From Rotaria sp. Silwood1 (taxonomy: Eukaryota > Rotifera > Eurotatoria > Philodinida > Philodinidae), in NCBI GenBank assembly GCA_905250075.1, contig CAJNOP010000354.1, positions 1-64,000 on the forward strand: DNA of 64,000 nt, read 5' to 3'. Shown in pieces: positions 10,955 to 23,597 of the stretch. The translations under genes were made by a program, and so were the position numbers. Each line of letters opens with the position of its first letter. The first letter of the stretch is position 1. A model generated the notes under the pieces. That model did not search any database. It saw nothing but the letters and a program-made list of their open reading frames with translations, and was not told the DNA's origin.

Positions 10955-12520
10955 ATGGCTAGCTATGGAGCAACAACTACATTTCATGATCGAATTGATG
11001 CTGGTCGTCGATTAGCTACTCATAGTGAATTACAAAGAATTAAATTATTACCACCAAGTGTAAAACGTTCATATATTGTTATTAGTTTACCACGTGGTGG
11101 TACAGTTGTTGGCGATGAAATTGCTAAACTACTGGGAATCACTCATGATTTAGTATTTCCAAGAAAAATTCCATTGCCAGGACACTCAGAAGTTGCTATT
11201 GGTGCTGTATCGGAATTTGGTGATGTTATTTGGAATGATGATGCCAAGCAATATGGTCTTTTTAATCATCCACGTGTACAACAAAGTAAAAATCAACAAA
11301 TTGTTGAAGCTCAACGACGAAAACAAGTTTATCGTGGAAGACGCCAACCAATGAATGACTTAACTGGAAAAACGGTCATTTTGGTCGATGATGGATTAGC
11401 TACAGGTATTGTTTTAAATATACGAGATATAATGTAGTTTACCGATACACACTATGCGATTTTCTTTATTTTAACAATACACTATTTCAAGAAGTCTTAC
11501 ATAAATCTGACGTACAGAAAATGTTTTATTTCCACATTGAAAAAGGAAAGAGTATGGTACTCGTTTTTTTTTAATGCTGATCATAAACAGAGCGATGTTT
11601 CTAGTAATATGCATTTTGTTTCAAAGGTTTGAACAAAAATAGAAAATACCTATAAGCTGACAATTGCAGTTATTTGACAATTTCAACAATCATAATTATG
11701 TGGATATCGATAAGCTTTGCAGATTTTATTTGTTCAGTTTGTATAAGTAAGAAAAAAGAATCATGATACCTACTTTTTTTGTGTTTTTTAAAAAGAGAGG
11801 CCTTCTATGAAAAAAAAAATTGAATAAAATATAAGGATTCTATAGACAAAAAAAAACAATGAACAATAAAATTGTCAAGAAAAACTCTTGCGTACATTGA
11901 CAATGAAAACAGTAGAAGTAACGAAAAATAGAAGATATTTGATAATTGTGTGAACTTTCAGTTGATTATGAAAAACTCATCTTCAGACACAATATGACGA
12001 TACTACGCTTTTTTTTTTTTGATAATTTCTTTATACTCTCTGTGACATCTATTCGATTTCATTCTGCTTAGCGAACAGGAGAGCAATTGAGATGATTTTT
12101 ACCGCATCATCAAATCTCTTCTCTCTCTCTCTCTTATAAATCCTTGTGTGGTTAACATTCCAGTCAGTTGTTTTCTATAAAGACCTCGAATGTCATTGAT
12201 TTCTTTAACAAAAAAAATGATTATAATTGTGCTCTAATAATCGGTGTTATTTGTTTTTTTTTCTCTTGGTAGGTGCAACAATGAAATCAGCCATAAATAC
12301 ATGTAAGCGTTTGAATGCCACATCGATAATTGTTGCTGTTCCATGTGGTCCTAATGATATTCTCCAGGAGATTCGTCCTTTTGTTAATAAAATAATATGT
12401 TTGGCAATACCCTATGGTTTTCGTTCTGTTGGACAATGTTATTACTCATTTCCACAAACAACAGACGAAGAAGTTATTGAAATCATGAAAAAATATCAAG
12501 ATTCAAGTATTTTTTATTAA
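10955..12520 (+). CDS. COG1926-type phosphoribosyltransferase (bacterial-like, one intron)
   Basis: Two exons, 10955-11405 and 12273-12520, join through an 866-bp intron (ACAG|GTATTG ... TTGGTAG|GTGC) to give 232 residues. The join restores VILVDDGLATGATMKSAI, the PRPP-binding loop (VILVDD at 141-146, then GLATGAT). Other landmarks: FHDRIDAGRRLA at the N-terminus, LPRGG at 45-49, RKIPLPGHSEVAIGAV at 70-85, and VGQCYYSFPQTTDEEV near the end. This is the order and spacing of the bacterial and archaeal predicted phosphoribosyltransferases related to COG1926, full length. The family transfers phosphoribosyl groups using PRPP, but its physiological substrate is not established. The first exon alone runs into a stop 30 bases past the donor, so the intron must be removed. 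Acquisition from bacteria followed by intron gain is the likely history. Confidence 0.85.
11406..12272 (+). other. Long intron of the phosphoribosyltransferase gene
   Basis: About 866 bp, against 50-90 bp for most introns in this window. It interrupts the codon for the Gly of the ATGAT loop. It contains a CT-repeat (CTCTCTCTCTCT near 12119-12133) and homopolymer runs but no recognisable transposon ends. Confidence 0.75.
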
Positions 12521-14083
12521 GAAGAGAAACATTCATGGACAATTATATAATAAATTAAATAAATAAACTTATTACAGCCAATATTAAACAACTATTTATT
12601 TTTCATAATCAAAGTGATATTGGAAAGCATTTATTCTTTTTTTAATCTTTATTTTTGTTTGTATCTCAAAATCACCTTCACACTTTATTAGATGTCAAAA
12701 ATTTTCATATTTATTCAAAAAATAAACAATTTGCTTAGAATTAATAATCATATAGCAATAATTCTAATGTCTTATATATTTATTTTTATTATGCTATATG
12801 TATAGTCCTATTGAAAAAAAAGATATAATTTTTCGTTTTCTAATACTTGAATATTTATGGTTTGATGAATCTGAAAAGTATTTGGCATTAATGATTAAAG
12901 CTTTTAAAAATAAGTACAGTGGCTACATTTCCTCGCTCCTAAGGAGTAATATAAAGTACTTTATCTGTTCTTTCATTAAATCTTTGATTACCAACAAAAG
13001 AAAGAAAAGGCATTATAACTATGAATTAAAAAGAACATCTTGATACTGTTATTTTCACAAAACAAATGATAATGTAAGGAGCTTCTCTTCTGTTGCTCGA
13101 CATTGGCTTTTATCTCCTTGTATATAAAAAACTATGCATTATGAGTGATTGGTGCTAGTATCATACAATGATGAAGTTCACGAAGCATATATGAGTTGTC
13201 GGTAATCAGAGAGTGCAACGATATAATATTAATACCAATGAAAAAGATAAACAATGAGAATTAGTGACAAACAATAATTTTAACACTATGGAACTACTCT
13301 TATGCCTCATTGAGACACCATCAATTAACTTATTAAAATCAACTATAATATCAGTCAGAATAGCCGACGGAGAAAACATGTGATAGTTCGCTGTTCAAAA
13401 ACCCGATTGATTTTTGGCAACTAGCTCCAATGAATACTTCTTTTCCCATGAATCTCGTAACGCGAAAAAAGTCTACTTTCATGAACTATGTCGAAGGAGT
13501 ATTACTTTTTCGATCACCTCGTAAACACAATGATCTCTGTGGATACTCCAGAAAGCACCTGGAGTGATACGTATCTTATCTGGGATGCTACAAAAAGCAT
13601 CTAAAATGCTTGAGTGATCATGGGATGATAGCATGGTTAAGCAGCTCCCGAGAAGTGATTGCTAGCATACTTAAAATAGGACATACTTTGATTACTATGT
13701 ACACAGGCTCTTCGGTGAACGCTTCGCACTTCCACGCCGCAATGCTGATATAAAAAGCCAGTTAGATGGGAAAAAGCGCTTACGGATGTTTCGCAGGATT
13801 CTTGAACAGTTCAATACTTGAATTCAAGTTTAAAGTTTGACATATATGCGTTTCACAAAAAAAAAGTACGCCTATAAATTTATATGAATTTTTTCAGAAT
13901 ATTTTCTTTTAATTTTTCGTCAATTATTTTCTAATGTACCATGTCGAGTAAATCCACTCGAATTTTAATCATACTTAACATACCCAATATATGATTTTTT
14001 ACTTTCCTTTTTTTTCCGTTTAGCTGTTCATCCATCTAGTAAAATTACGAAAAAATTTCGAGGTTAAAAAAAAAAGGAAAAAT
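12521..14083. other. Intergenic, nothing recognised
   Basis: The first half is very AT-rich. About 13300-13860 is visibly richer in GC and of more complex composition than its neighbours, but no frame longer than about 80 codons, tRNA or repeat end could be recognised there. Confidence 0.5.
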
Positions 14084-15054
14084 TTAATATTTATTGAATG
14101 ATTGTCCACATGATGAACAAAATTTAGCTGATGAATCGTTTTTTGGTGCACTACAATTAGAACAAAATCCTGTTGATGTAGAAGAATAAGGTGGTGGTGC
14201 ATAGTAATCTTGTCGTCCATAAATCGATGTTGGTTCAGGAGCAACTTGATTCGATTGATATAATACACTTCCTGGAGCAGCAGAACGACCAATATCAATG
14301 ACTAACTGAAACAAATAAAAACAAGCTTATTAACAAAAATAATTTTTTCAAAAGTTTATCCAAATAGACTATGAATACAAAACTTATATACTCATTTTCT
14401 CTCTCCGATATTATATAAAACAATATTCAATAAATATTCTTAAAAAATAAAAAAAACTTTCAATTACTCTATAAATGAATAATCCTTACATGATAAACAA
14501 GTTGATTATTATGACGATATCTATATCCTTGAAGCCAAACTCTTGAAGTATCTAATCTCCAACTACATGGTATTGGTGATCTTGATGAATATTTCATTGA
14601 TTCTTCAGCAATTGCTTGTCGCATGCGTGCTATACGTCGAGATTGTATTGCAAAACATCCAAAAGCGAAACATATACTTCCTATAGTAGTCAAAGCAATT
14701 CCTACAGCAATTAACACAGAAAATCTTTTATAACGAGAATTAACTCTTGTTGTTCCACCAACAATAAAAAATATAATTCCACCTATTATACTCAAACCAA
14801 ACAAAATTGCCAGAATAAGTAAACTTTTATTTGATGAAATTCTACGATTTATTTTCTTAATTGATTCTTGAAATTCATATTGACTAATAATACCATTTAA
14901 ATGAATGGGATATGTTGAATCAAATTCAACTTTTAAACATCCAGCTAAGATATCAATAATAAACATTTTATAAAATAGAAAAAAAAAAAAATCATAACTT
15001 ACCTGATACCAATGGTATATGAACTGAATTTGGATTTAACGGAACATCAATCAT
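14084..15054 (-). CDS. Two-TM protein with PPPY motif and C-terminal zinc ribbon (copy A)
   Basis: Three exons (15054-15003, 14944-14490, 14305-14084) encode 242 residues. The first two join as VS|AGCLKVEFD in phase 1; exon 2 ends at VYH and continues with LVIDIG in phase 0. Features: a short soluble N-terminal part; hydrophobic helices at about 59-80 and 93-116; a juxtamembrane block ending SMKYSSRSPIPCSWRLD; APPPY at 205-209, a PPxY motif that class I WW domains (for example Nedd4-family ligases) can bind; and a C-terminal C-x2-C...C-x2-C zinc ribbon with Cys217, 220, 232 and 235. I do not know the family. Its neighbour at 16112-17022 is a paralogue with identical intron positions. An adaptor or trafficking role through ubiquitin ligases is only an inference. 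Confidence 0.8.
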
Positions 15055-16111
15055 TTTTAAGTTTTTTTTAATTAAACTAAATCAAAATAAATTCATTAGA
15101 AACCACGAACTGTAAAAAAATGAAAATATTTTCGTTAAAATGATTAACTCGTTCGAAAGGAAACTTTTGACTGAAAATCGGATCAACGACTTTTAGATAT
15201 TGATAATTAGATTAGTAAGACTCTCTAAATGTCGGCTTATAAGAAGTCAGATTCTGAATTCTCTTACTGATATATAAGACCCTGAGAAGACTGTAAAAAC
15301 TTAAATCTAACATAGTTTTCTCATGATGTCAATGAAATGTTCACCATGTTCTATGAGATCATCAAATAATTAAAATAATTTTAATATCAACGATTACATT
15401 AAGTAGAATTACAATTTTCTCATCAATATCTGAAGCATTTATGATTGAAACTTTGCAAATAGATTGACTAAGAAGTTTTTGAAGAGATATAATAAACGAT
15501 TTAATCGAAAAGCTTTCTCAAATAAAACAAAAAAAAGAAATAAATAGTAAAGGTGATACAATCAAAGAAAAAAAATAACTGAAGAGAACTTACGTAGTAG
15601 CAGAAACGAATAAAAAACATTAGTTTATGTCGCTTTTCTTTTATACATTCGTTGGTAATATACGTCATTTTATATTTATCTGGTAGTAACGTCATGTAAT
15701 AAAAACTAACAGGCGAATAAAAAGTTACGACTTCCCTAATTCTCAGAGGTAAGTTTTATTTCTTTTATCGTTAATAATAATCAAAAGATTCTAAATTAAT
15801 ATTCATGGAAAAAAATTTCTTATCGTGCTGATCTATTGGGTAGAAACATGAAGAAAACTGATTCATTCGTATGTCAATAGATTAGAACAAGAAAAGTATC
15901 AAAAGAATGATGTCAACCAAAAAAAAAAGAAAGAAATGCATCATATTTACGATACTTTAACAATGCAATAGAAGAAGAGTTTGATGAATATATCTGTCTT
16001 TGTTTTATTCGAAAACACATGATACAAAAAAAAAAATACTATAAAATAAATAATGATTTGATCATAAATTGTATGTAGAAGATTAGGAAAAAAAAAGGCT
16101 GTAGATATTTG
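15055..16111. other. Spacer between the tandem paralogues
   Basis: About 1.06 kb of AT-rich sequence between copies A and B. It presumably holds the promoter of copy A, which points away from it. No other feature recognised. Confidence 0.5.
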
Positions 16112-17022
16112 TTATGTATTAAATGAATGACCGCATGATGAACAATATTTAGCTGTAAGATCTTGACGTGCTACACCACATCGAGAACAAAATCCTGCCA
16201 TTTGAATAGAATATGGTGGTGGTGCAAAATTATCTTGACGTCCAAAATATGATGTTGATTGAGGAGCAACTTTATTTGAATAATGTACTCGATCAACACT
16301 TTCTTGTGGAACACTACTACCAATATCTATTGCTAACTAAAAAATAAAAACAATTAATATAAATTTATCTTCATAGTGTGAAAATATTTTCTTGATTATT
16401 TTTAGTTTTAAATAATTTTCTTAGGAAATAGGAAAATAATAATTAAAAAACAAATGTAATACTTGATAAAACATTTGATAATTATTATTATAATATCCAT
16501 AAGGTCCAAACCAAGTTCTTGAAGAATCTAATCTCCAACTACATGGTGTTGGTGATCTTGATGAATATTTCATTGATTCTTGAGCAATTGCTTCTCGTAT
16601 TCTTGTTGCACGTTTTGAATATGTAACACAATGTCCAATAGTAAAAAAAATTGGACCAAATGTAGTCATAAAAATGCCAATACCAAGTAAGGCATAAAAA
16701 ACTGTCCAAGATTTAGTTGCCATTACTCCACCAATAGCAAAACATACTGTTCCAATAGTTAATGTCAATGCAAATATAATCCAACAAAAAATTATAAAAG
16801 TTTTATTTGAAGACATTGTAAGATTTATTTTCTTAATTGATTCTTGAAATTCATATTGACTAATTATACCATTTAAATGAATTGGATATGTTGAATCATA
16901 TTCAGCTTTTAAACAACCAGCTAAAATATCAATTATAATTATTTTATCATATAGAAAATGAATAACTAACTTTGAATCATTGGTATATAAATTGTATTTG
17001 TATGTAAGGGTAGGTTTATCAT
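16112..17022 (-). CDS. Two-TM protein with PPPY motif and C-terminal zinc ribbon (copy B)
   Basis: Paralogue of copy A with the same three-exon layout: 17022-16971, 16920-16463, 16336-16112, giving 244 residues. Exon 1 (MINLPLHTNTIYIPMIQ) is 52 nt in both copies and ends in phase 1; exon 3 starts LAIDIGSS against LVIDIGRS. The two TM helices are kept in character but have diverged in sequence, while STYPIHLNGIISQYEFQESI, SMKYSSRSP and CSWRLD are nearly identical. FAPPPYS and the zinc ribbon (FCSRCG...YCSSCGHSF) are preserved. The pattern suggests that selection acts on the soluble blocks, the WW-ligand motif and the ribbon, and less on the helices. Function unknown. Confidence 0.8.
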
Positions 17023-18340
17023 TTCGTGGTTTGTTTTTTTCAAAATAAAATAATCTAAATTAAAAATAAATAAGTTTAATATCAATTCATTTAGTTAATA
17101 ATTCAAAATAGGAAAGTTAATCTATCACCGAAAACATAGAATTAACAAATAAAATACTTTTTCATATTGAAATTCTATTACTGGATGACGATCTACAAGT
17201 CTTTTCTTAATTATTCATTTAATAAAACACGAAAAGTGGAAGTGCTAATAGAAATATATATTCAAATGATAGATAATCATTTGATAAATCAAAACAAAAT
17301 AAACTAACTCGAAATTTATTTAAATACACTTTTATATTACCTTGAAAAATTGTGTAATAATTAAAAAATAATAATAAGTTACCTGAAGCTTTTATAATCC
17401 ACTAGAATGAATAAATAAGATCAAAGTATATTGTTTTTCTTTGTGTTTTATCAAGATAAGCGTCATTTGTATATTTATTTAACTATCGTCATATAAAATA
17501 GATATGTCATATTTAAAATAAGACCTACATACCTTTATCTTCGTATGTTAGTACACGTTATTTCCTTTAACCCATTATATACGTATTATTAATATAGTTC
17601 TCAGAAGAAAACAAAAAAAAAAAGAAGTTTAAATTTAGCGATGAGATTTATCAATTTTTTTTACATAGATATTATTATAACAAATATTGACTTAAGTTTT
17701 GTGTCGATGCAAAAAGAAAAAGCGAGAAAAAGAATGCAGATTATTGATAATATTTATCGATATTGAATTCCATAGGTTTTATACGAACGAATTCATCACT
17801 TTTATTAAAACCAGAGAAAAAAAAAAAGCGAATAATTTTTTTTTTTGAATAAGAGAAATATCAATGTTAAGATTATATCTATTAGAAAATAAAATAATAA
17901 GTAATTCAGCTTAAATAGATGATTTTTTTGTCTATAGCTGACATATTTAGAAAATTATTTTGATTTTTAATTATGATTAAATTCGATAGAAAATTCAAAC
18001 TCTATTGAAAATCTATTAATTTTGTTTTTTACAACAAATTTTTCATGTCGAAATAAACATTCGAGATTTTCAATTGTATATTCATCTAAAAATAAAATAA
18101 TATTTTCTATGAATAACATTCTCATCAAGATCAATACAACGAATAAATTATTTTATATTTATTTGTTACTCTATATTTTCATGATATTAATATATGATTC
18201 AGAATACTTATGTTCACATGAATAATAATTTTAAAATAATTTTCTATGAAAATGATATCGAAACATTATGAAACTAATCAATTTTTTTCAAATTTGAGAT
18301 CTTCGTTCTAAAAACTGATAGCTATCGTACAAATCAAATG
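17023..18340. other. Intergenic, nothing recognised
   Basis: AT-rich spacer with many A and T runs. No supported gene or repeat. Confidence 0.5.
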
Positions 18341-18344
18341 TAGA

Positions 18345-18940
18345 AAATAATTTTGAACGAAGGTGTACGTCGTCGAATGATCATTTTTTGTGCGAATATT
18401 GCTGAAATATATTTGACAATAAAAATCACTTGTCTCATTGTAGATTCTAGATTGGTCAAACAATCTCGTTTCGACCCATGAAAATCGTCTGACAGTGATT
18501 GTAATTGTGCAAATCTCTCGTTCATCTGTTGATCAATGCAAAGGAAGAGCCGTTTCAAACAGTACAAGGACATTGTATTTGTCTGTACTATGAAAATGAT
18601 TTGACTCATCCTGACATTGAACCCGAAATTCTTTGAACTTCACTTGATCGTGCTTTTTTCTTTAGAACTTTTGAAACATCTTTCTTGTATTAATGGTGAA
18701 CATCTCATTACTAAACAAGAAAAGTTATTCGTCAAACTTGGTCTTGTTCCTCATTATAGTACATTCTTGCTTGATACCTACCTTGAACTTGCTAATATTC
18801 TCAATTTAGCAGTTATGATTGTGGCCATTTCAGTAGCGTCCGGTCCTAAATTTTTGGTGGGTGATCTCACTGACGAGGAAACACAAATTGTTCAAACTCT
18901 CATTGCCGAGAGTGCTAAGATACATTGCAGGTCCTCTTGA
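18345..18940 (+). pseudogene. DEAH-box RNA helicase pseudogene (internal fragment)
   Basis: Translated in shifting frames the region reads EGVRRRMIIFCANIAEIYLTIK, then CLIVDSRLVKQSRFDP, then QISRSSVDQCKGRA, then GHCICLYYEND and IEPEIL, then LLKHLSCINGEHLITKQEKLF and LELANILNLAVMIVAI. These follow, in order, helicase motifs V (ATNIAETSLTI), the VDSGLVKQ segment, motif VI (QRxGRAGR, here degraded) and the HA2-type C-terminal region of DEAH-box helicases. Lesions: an in-frame TGA at 18634 where Arg is expected after IEPEIL, stops near 18479 and 18520, and at least three frameshifts. Motifs I-IV are absent upstream. An intact-looking 107-codon frame at 18617-18940 is therefore a remnant, not a gene. 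Confidence 0.75.
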
Positions 18941-21222
18941 ACCAGTCACATGTACCTGTCTGACATGCAGAAAATCTTGCAGCATGAAATATTCATGCTG
19001 AGAGTATCGGGCAGCATAGAGTAGGAGTATTGACAACTCAACCCTAAGTAATTATCGAATGTAAATGAAAGTGATATCATTGGTGGCAATGTTTACAAGT
19101 ATTTTTTGCAAAACGTACAAGACAACCGAAAACGTCCATATAGTTGAAAAAAAGATTCAATGCTTGTTTAAGCAATACCAGCATTTTCACTCATCGATAA
19201 AGTACTAATCCTCATTTTACGATTTTTGCCTCTAAATATAATACTTCATCATAACATTTTTCTCTAGTTGTTGTAGAATGAACAACAGAAGTTATTCACA
19301 AATTAATAGTGTTATTTATGTTAATCATGATAGTTGATGAGATTTAATACACAATCTAGATAAGATCTATTTCTGTAAATTGACTTGATGATTGCCAATG
19401 TCTGAGAAAAAGAAAACAATCGAATCAAATCGATGAATTTTTATATTGATTTCATCATCGAAACAATGATTTTTTTTTCGTTTTTATCTTAAAGTTGCTG
19501 AAACTAGGAATGTCGTTTTAACATTACTATTGATATTAACTAATGCTAATACTCATACTTTTGCATTATTATGAAACCCTAAACTTAATGTCTTGGCATT
19601 ATTGACAAACAATTAGCAAACCATACCATGTGTTTCTGCCCAGTTATGATTGATATAGAGTTATTTAACGCCTTAATCATCTACGTTGCAATGTCTTTCG
19701 ATAAAAAAAAATCAACGAATCACCCGTCAACAACTACATGAAAGCTCGAAACCAAAGAATTCCCATTAAGGGATGAAAATTAGAGCCACCATAATAGCGA
19801 TTTAGGCCTTACTGAAGCGGGTTTCATCAAATGGTTTGTATTTCGATTTCTTCTATTGAGTGTGTGGATAGGTGACTGATGGTCGATATGTGTTTCAAAA
19901 GAAGTGTCAAACAAAATTGGGAGATAAAAAAACCTTCAATATTCTTGATTAAGCATCTTAACAGATATTCAAACGTATGAGCTACGAAGTTAGAGTGGAT
20001 TTGGATGAGTGCTGATGTTGCCAAAATATATCCACACCCATCGTCTCTTTTTTTTGTAAACTTTGCTGTTTTTTAATTTTTGAGATAATTAAAATGAAGA
20101 AAAGATAGAAAGTTACGCTTAAGCCTATTTGATAAATTAATTGTATCCATTACACATCAATCGACAGTCTTCTTTAACAACATGAATCGAGATTTGAGCT
20201 TCAAACCGCATTTCACAGTCGAATAATACTTGAATATCATATAGCTCGATGATCAATCTATTCTTCTATAATAACTGATTAATTTAAAGTTCACGACATA
20301 AATAAGAGATGAAGTTGGTCTGGTATTTTGACGATTGATACTGTGGTACTGTCTCTATCGGATATGAATCTAGAAGGACTCATTACTTCATAACTTAGAT
20401 ATTGAATAAACTTCTAATTTCATCATATCTTAAACAATAATATAAGAAGTTTTTTATGGAATAAAGAAACGAAGAAAAAATTGAAGATAGAAACTTTAAT
20501 CAATAGTGAATCAATTGAAAAAGCAGAATTTTTCTCTCATAATTTGTATTGCATTCACAACTTTACATATCATAGATTGATACCTATTAAAAGATGTAAA
20601 CCAGTATCAAATATTCAAAATTTTATTTTCAAGTTCCTAAATATTCTTCATGAAACAATTCTATGTTAATTATTTTTAATAATCATTCAAAAATATCTTA
20701 TTCTATTTCATTGTTTCTTAATTACAATTTACATCTACTATCTACGTAACTTATAGATTATTTTTCAAAGATTATTAAATGAAAACAAAATTTATTTTTC
20801 TTATTTTATATGATTCATTCTTGTTTCTTTATTTCTTTCAATATATTCATTCATTGCATACGATTAATAAAAGAAAGAAAAAAAAAAAAAATGATGTCAG
20901 TTTGCTTTATCTGTTACCTATGCTCGTTTTACAAACAAGACGAGAAACGAAAAAAAAAAACAAAAAAGAAAAATATTCGCCCTATGTATTGTTATACTTA
21001 AATAGTATTAATCGTATAAATGAATAACGAGTGTTACTCTTACAAAGTGTTATTATCATCGACATAAGCTATTTATTAACAATAATATTTTGTTAAATAC
21101 GTTGATTATATTTTGCTTAGAAAAAAAAAAAAAAACTTAATATTTCAATGTAAATCATAATTAATCTTTTATAAAAAATTTGTTTGGTACAATAATTCTT
21201 CAATATCAAATTTATTATAATC
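18941..21222. other. Intergenic, nothing recognised
   Basis: About 2.3 kb with only short chance frames. The part before about 20050 is less AT-rich and might hold further decayed coding sequence; the part after 20460 is very AT-rich with A-runs. No element ends recognised. Confidence 0.45.
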
Positions 21223-23597
21223 ATGACAAAAAATTCTACAGAACGTAGAAAAAAAATTATGCCATTTAAACGTATTAATCCACGTATTGAAACAGAAAAT
21301 TATATAGCAACTGGTAGAAGAACAACAATTCGTGGACGTTTAACACAATTTGGATATGGTGCTTGTTTATCTCAAAAATTTCTACGTGTTTCTGATCCAA
21401 CGTAAGTTTTTAGTTAGAAGATTATTTAAAATAGAAATTACTCCTATAATATTACATACATAAAACAATTATTAAATTCAACTAGTCTTCTTTTCTAAAT
21501 TACTGTTAATAATTCTTATAGAAAAATACATTTAAATTAATTAAATTTTTCTTTTTAAATATCATTCTTATCATACGAAAAATAGACAGTATTCTTTTTC
21601 TTTAACATAAATAGTTTTTCAATATTGTCGATTATTTGAATTTTTAGATCACCAGTTCAATTAAATATTTTTACATATGATGAAAATTCATATACAGAAA
21701 CAAAATATAAAACTATTGAAGAATTTCTAACTACACCATTTGTACCAATAACATCAATGACATGTATGTATTTTAAATTGATATAATTGAAACAACAAAA
21801 CAAAAATAATAAATATATAATGTTTTATCTCTAGGGATTGATATTGATGGTATTCATGATTCGGATGTTATATCTGCAATAGGTAAACGTTATGATATTC
21901 ATTCATTAGTTCAAACAGATATGACAACATCTGAACAACGAACAAAATTAGATGTATTAGATGATGCATTATTTCTTGTATGTAAATTAATATATCGTGA
22001 TATGGAACATACGGGTCAAATAATTATTCAACAAATGAGTTTCTATTTAAAAACTGATCTTCTTGTAACATTTCAAGAAACACCAAAAGATTTATTTGAT
22101 TCAATAAAAAGTAAAATATTTTAATTAGAAAATAAATCTATGACAGGCACGTACAGAAGGCGGGGAGGACCCATGAGGTTCGGGCCCTCCTCAGGACTGA
22201 AGACCCCTGTAGGAGGGTACAGGTATACGTTTTTTACCCAGCAAATTTTTGTAATTTTCCCATCGGTACAACTAATCAAGCTGGAACTTCTAGCACAAAT
22301 AGAGGACTAAAAATAAAGAGATATGTGTTCGAGGAAAAAAAAATTGAAGTAAGTTTTTGTGGAGTTTTCTGGAAAACACTGATTTTCCAGAGGCCCGCAT
22401 CCTGACACATTACGACCCACCTTAAAGTTTGTCCGATTGCGCTGAAATTTTGTGTTTAGATACCTAAGACTATTCCTTAGAGGTAAATTTAAGCTTTTTC
22501 AAAAATCTCACTTTCTTTTATTTTTATAAGAGAAATACGCCAGCACTCGAATTTTGACTGTAGGTCTTGACTTTCAGGACCCGGTAACTTCGAATAGCTA
22601 TGAAAAAAAAAATTTTCTCAGTCCAATAACTCTGTAAAAGTAAGGTATTTAGAGTTGAATAATGTCTCTAGTTGTATATGGCACTTCAGGCTCAGCTCGA
22701 AATCCAGTTTTTGGTCAAAAAAGAGAGGGGAGGGTATCCTTAAGTGAGAAAATAGATTTGATCTCACAAAATTTTTTGCTAAGTTTTACTCATAAGTTTC
22801 GTACTAACGAAACAAATATAGTCAATAAAATATTCTTCCGTTTATTCAAAATTTGATTGAGATAAAATATTTACTTTTTTTTATGAAGTAAAATATACTA
22901 ATTAATATTCTATTTCGTTTTTTTTTTTAATATTTAAAGATCGTATTCGACAAGGAAAAGGTCGTATAAGAAAATCTAAAATTGATTATCTTTTTTATTC
23001 ACTTGCTGATGTTATTGTTGATCATTATATGGATGTTCTTGATACAATGGGTACAACAGTTGAATCAATTGATAATCAATTAATGAAAACAGTTAAACGT
23101 GATACATTAGAATCTATATATGATATGAAACGTGATATGTTATATTTACGTTCAATTATATCTCCATTAAAAGAAATAATTATTAAATTACAAAAAGAAG
23201 AAGAAACAGAAATTATGCAAGCAAGTACAAATATTTATTTAAAAGATTTATTTGATCATGTTGTACAAGTTAATGATTCAATTGATACATATAGAGAAAT
23301 GTTATCATCATTTATTGATTTTTATATGATGTTAAATTCAAATGGTATGAATCAAATTGTTAAAACATTAACAATTATAACAACTATTTTTATTCCATTA
23401 ACATTTATTAGTTCAGTTTATGGCATGGTAAATAAAGTTTTTTTTTTTTTTTTCATTAAATTTATTTCTTTTTGCTTTAGAATTTTGATAATATGCCTGA
23501 ACTTAGATATAAATATGCTTATTTTATTGTACTAGCTCTGATGGGTACATTGGCAATTTCAATGCTTACATGTTTTAAATTCAAACGTTGGTTGTAA
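21223..23597 (+). CDS. corA: CorA-type magnesium transporter (bacterial-like, four introns)
   Basis: Five exons (21223-21401, 21648-21763, 21835-22110, 22940-23427, 23481-23597) sum to 1176 nt, 391 residues. The product matches bacterial CorA throughout: VQLNIFTYDE near the start, WIDIDGIHD, LDDALFLVCKLIY, LLVTFQE, KGRIRKSKIDYLFYSLADVIVDHY, then the long stalk helix. TM1 is IFIPLTFISSVYGM and the ion-selectivity motif is Y-G-M-N: GM ends exon 4 and N-F-D-N-M-P-E-L begins exon 5. TM2 (YFIVLALMGTLAISML) is followed by the basic tail KFKRWL. CorA forms a homopentamer that carries Mg2+ (and Co2+/Ni2+) across a membrane. The short basic N-terminus is not an obvious mitochondrial signal. Animal Mrs2 proteins share GMN but not this overall sequence, so I infer bacterial origin. 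Introns are 246, 71, 829 and 53 bp. Confidence 0.9.
22141..22880. repeat. GC-richer insertion-like block inside CorA intron 3
   Basis: Within the 829-bp third intron (22111-22939) the sequence from about 22141 is much richer in GC than any other intron here (for example GGCGGGGAGGACCC and GGTTCGGGCCCTCCTC). It looks like an inserted repeat, but I could not find matching terminal repeats or a target duplication, so its class is open. Confidence 0.4.

Noticed and set aside
18830-19036. 68-codon minus-strand frame
   Set aside because: Antisense to the helicase pseudogene; no support.
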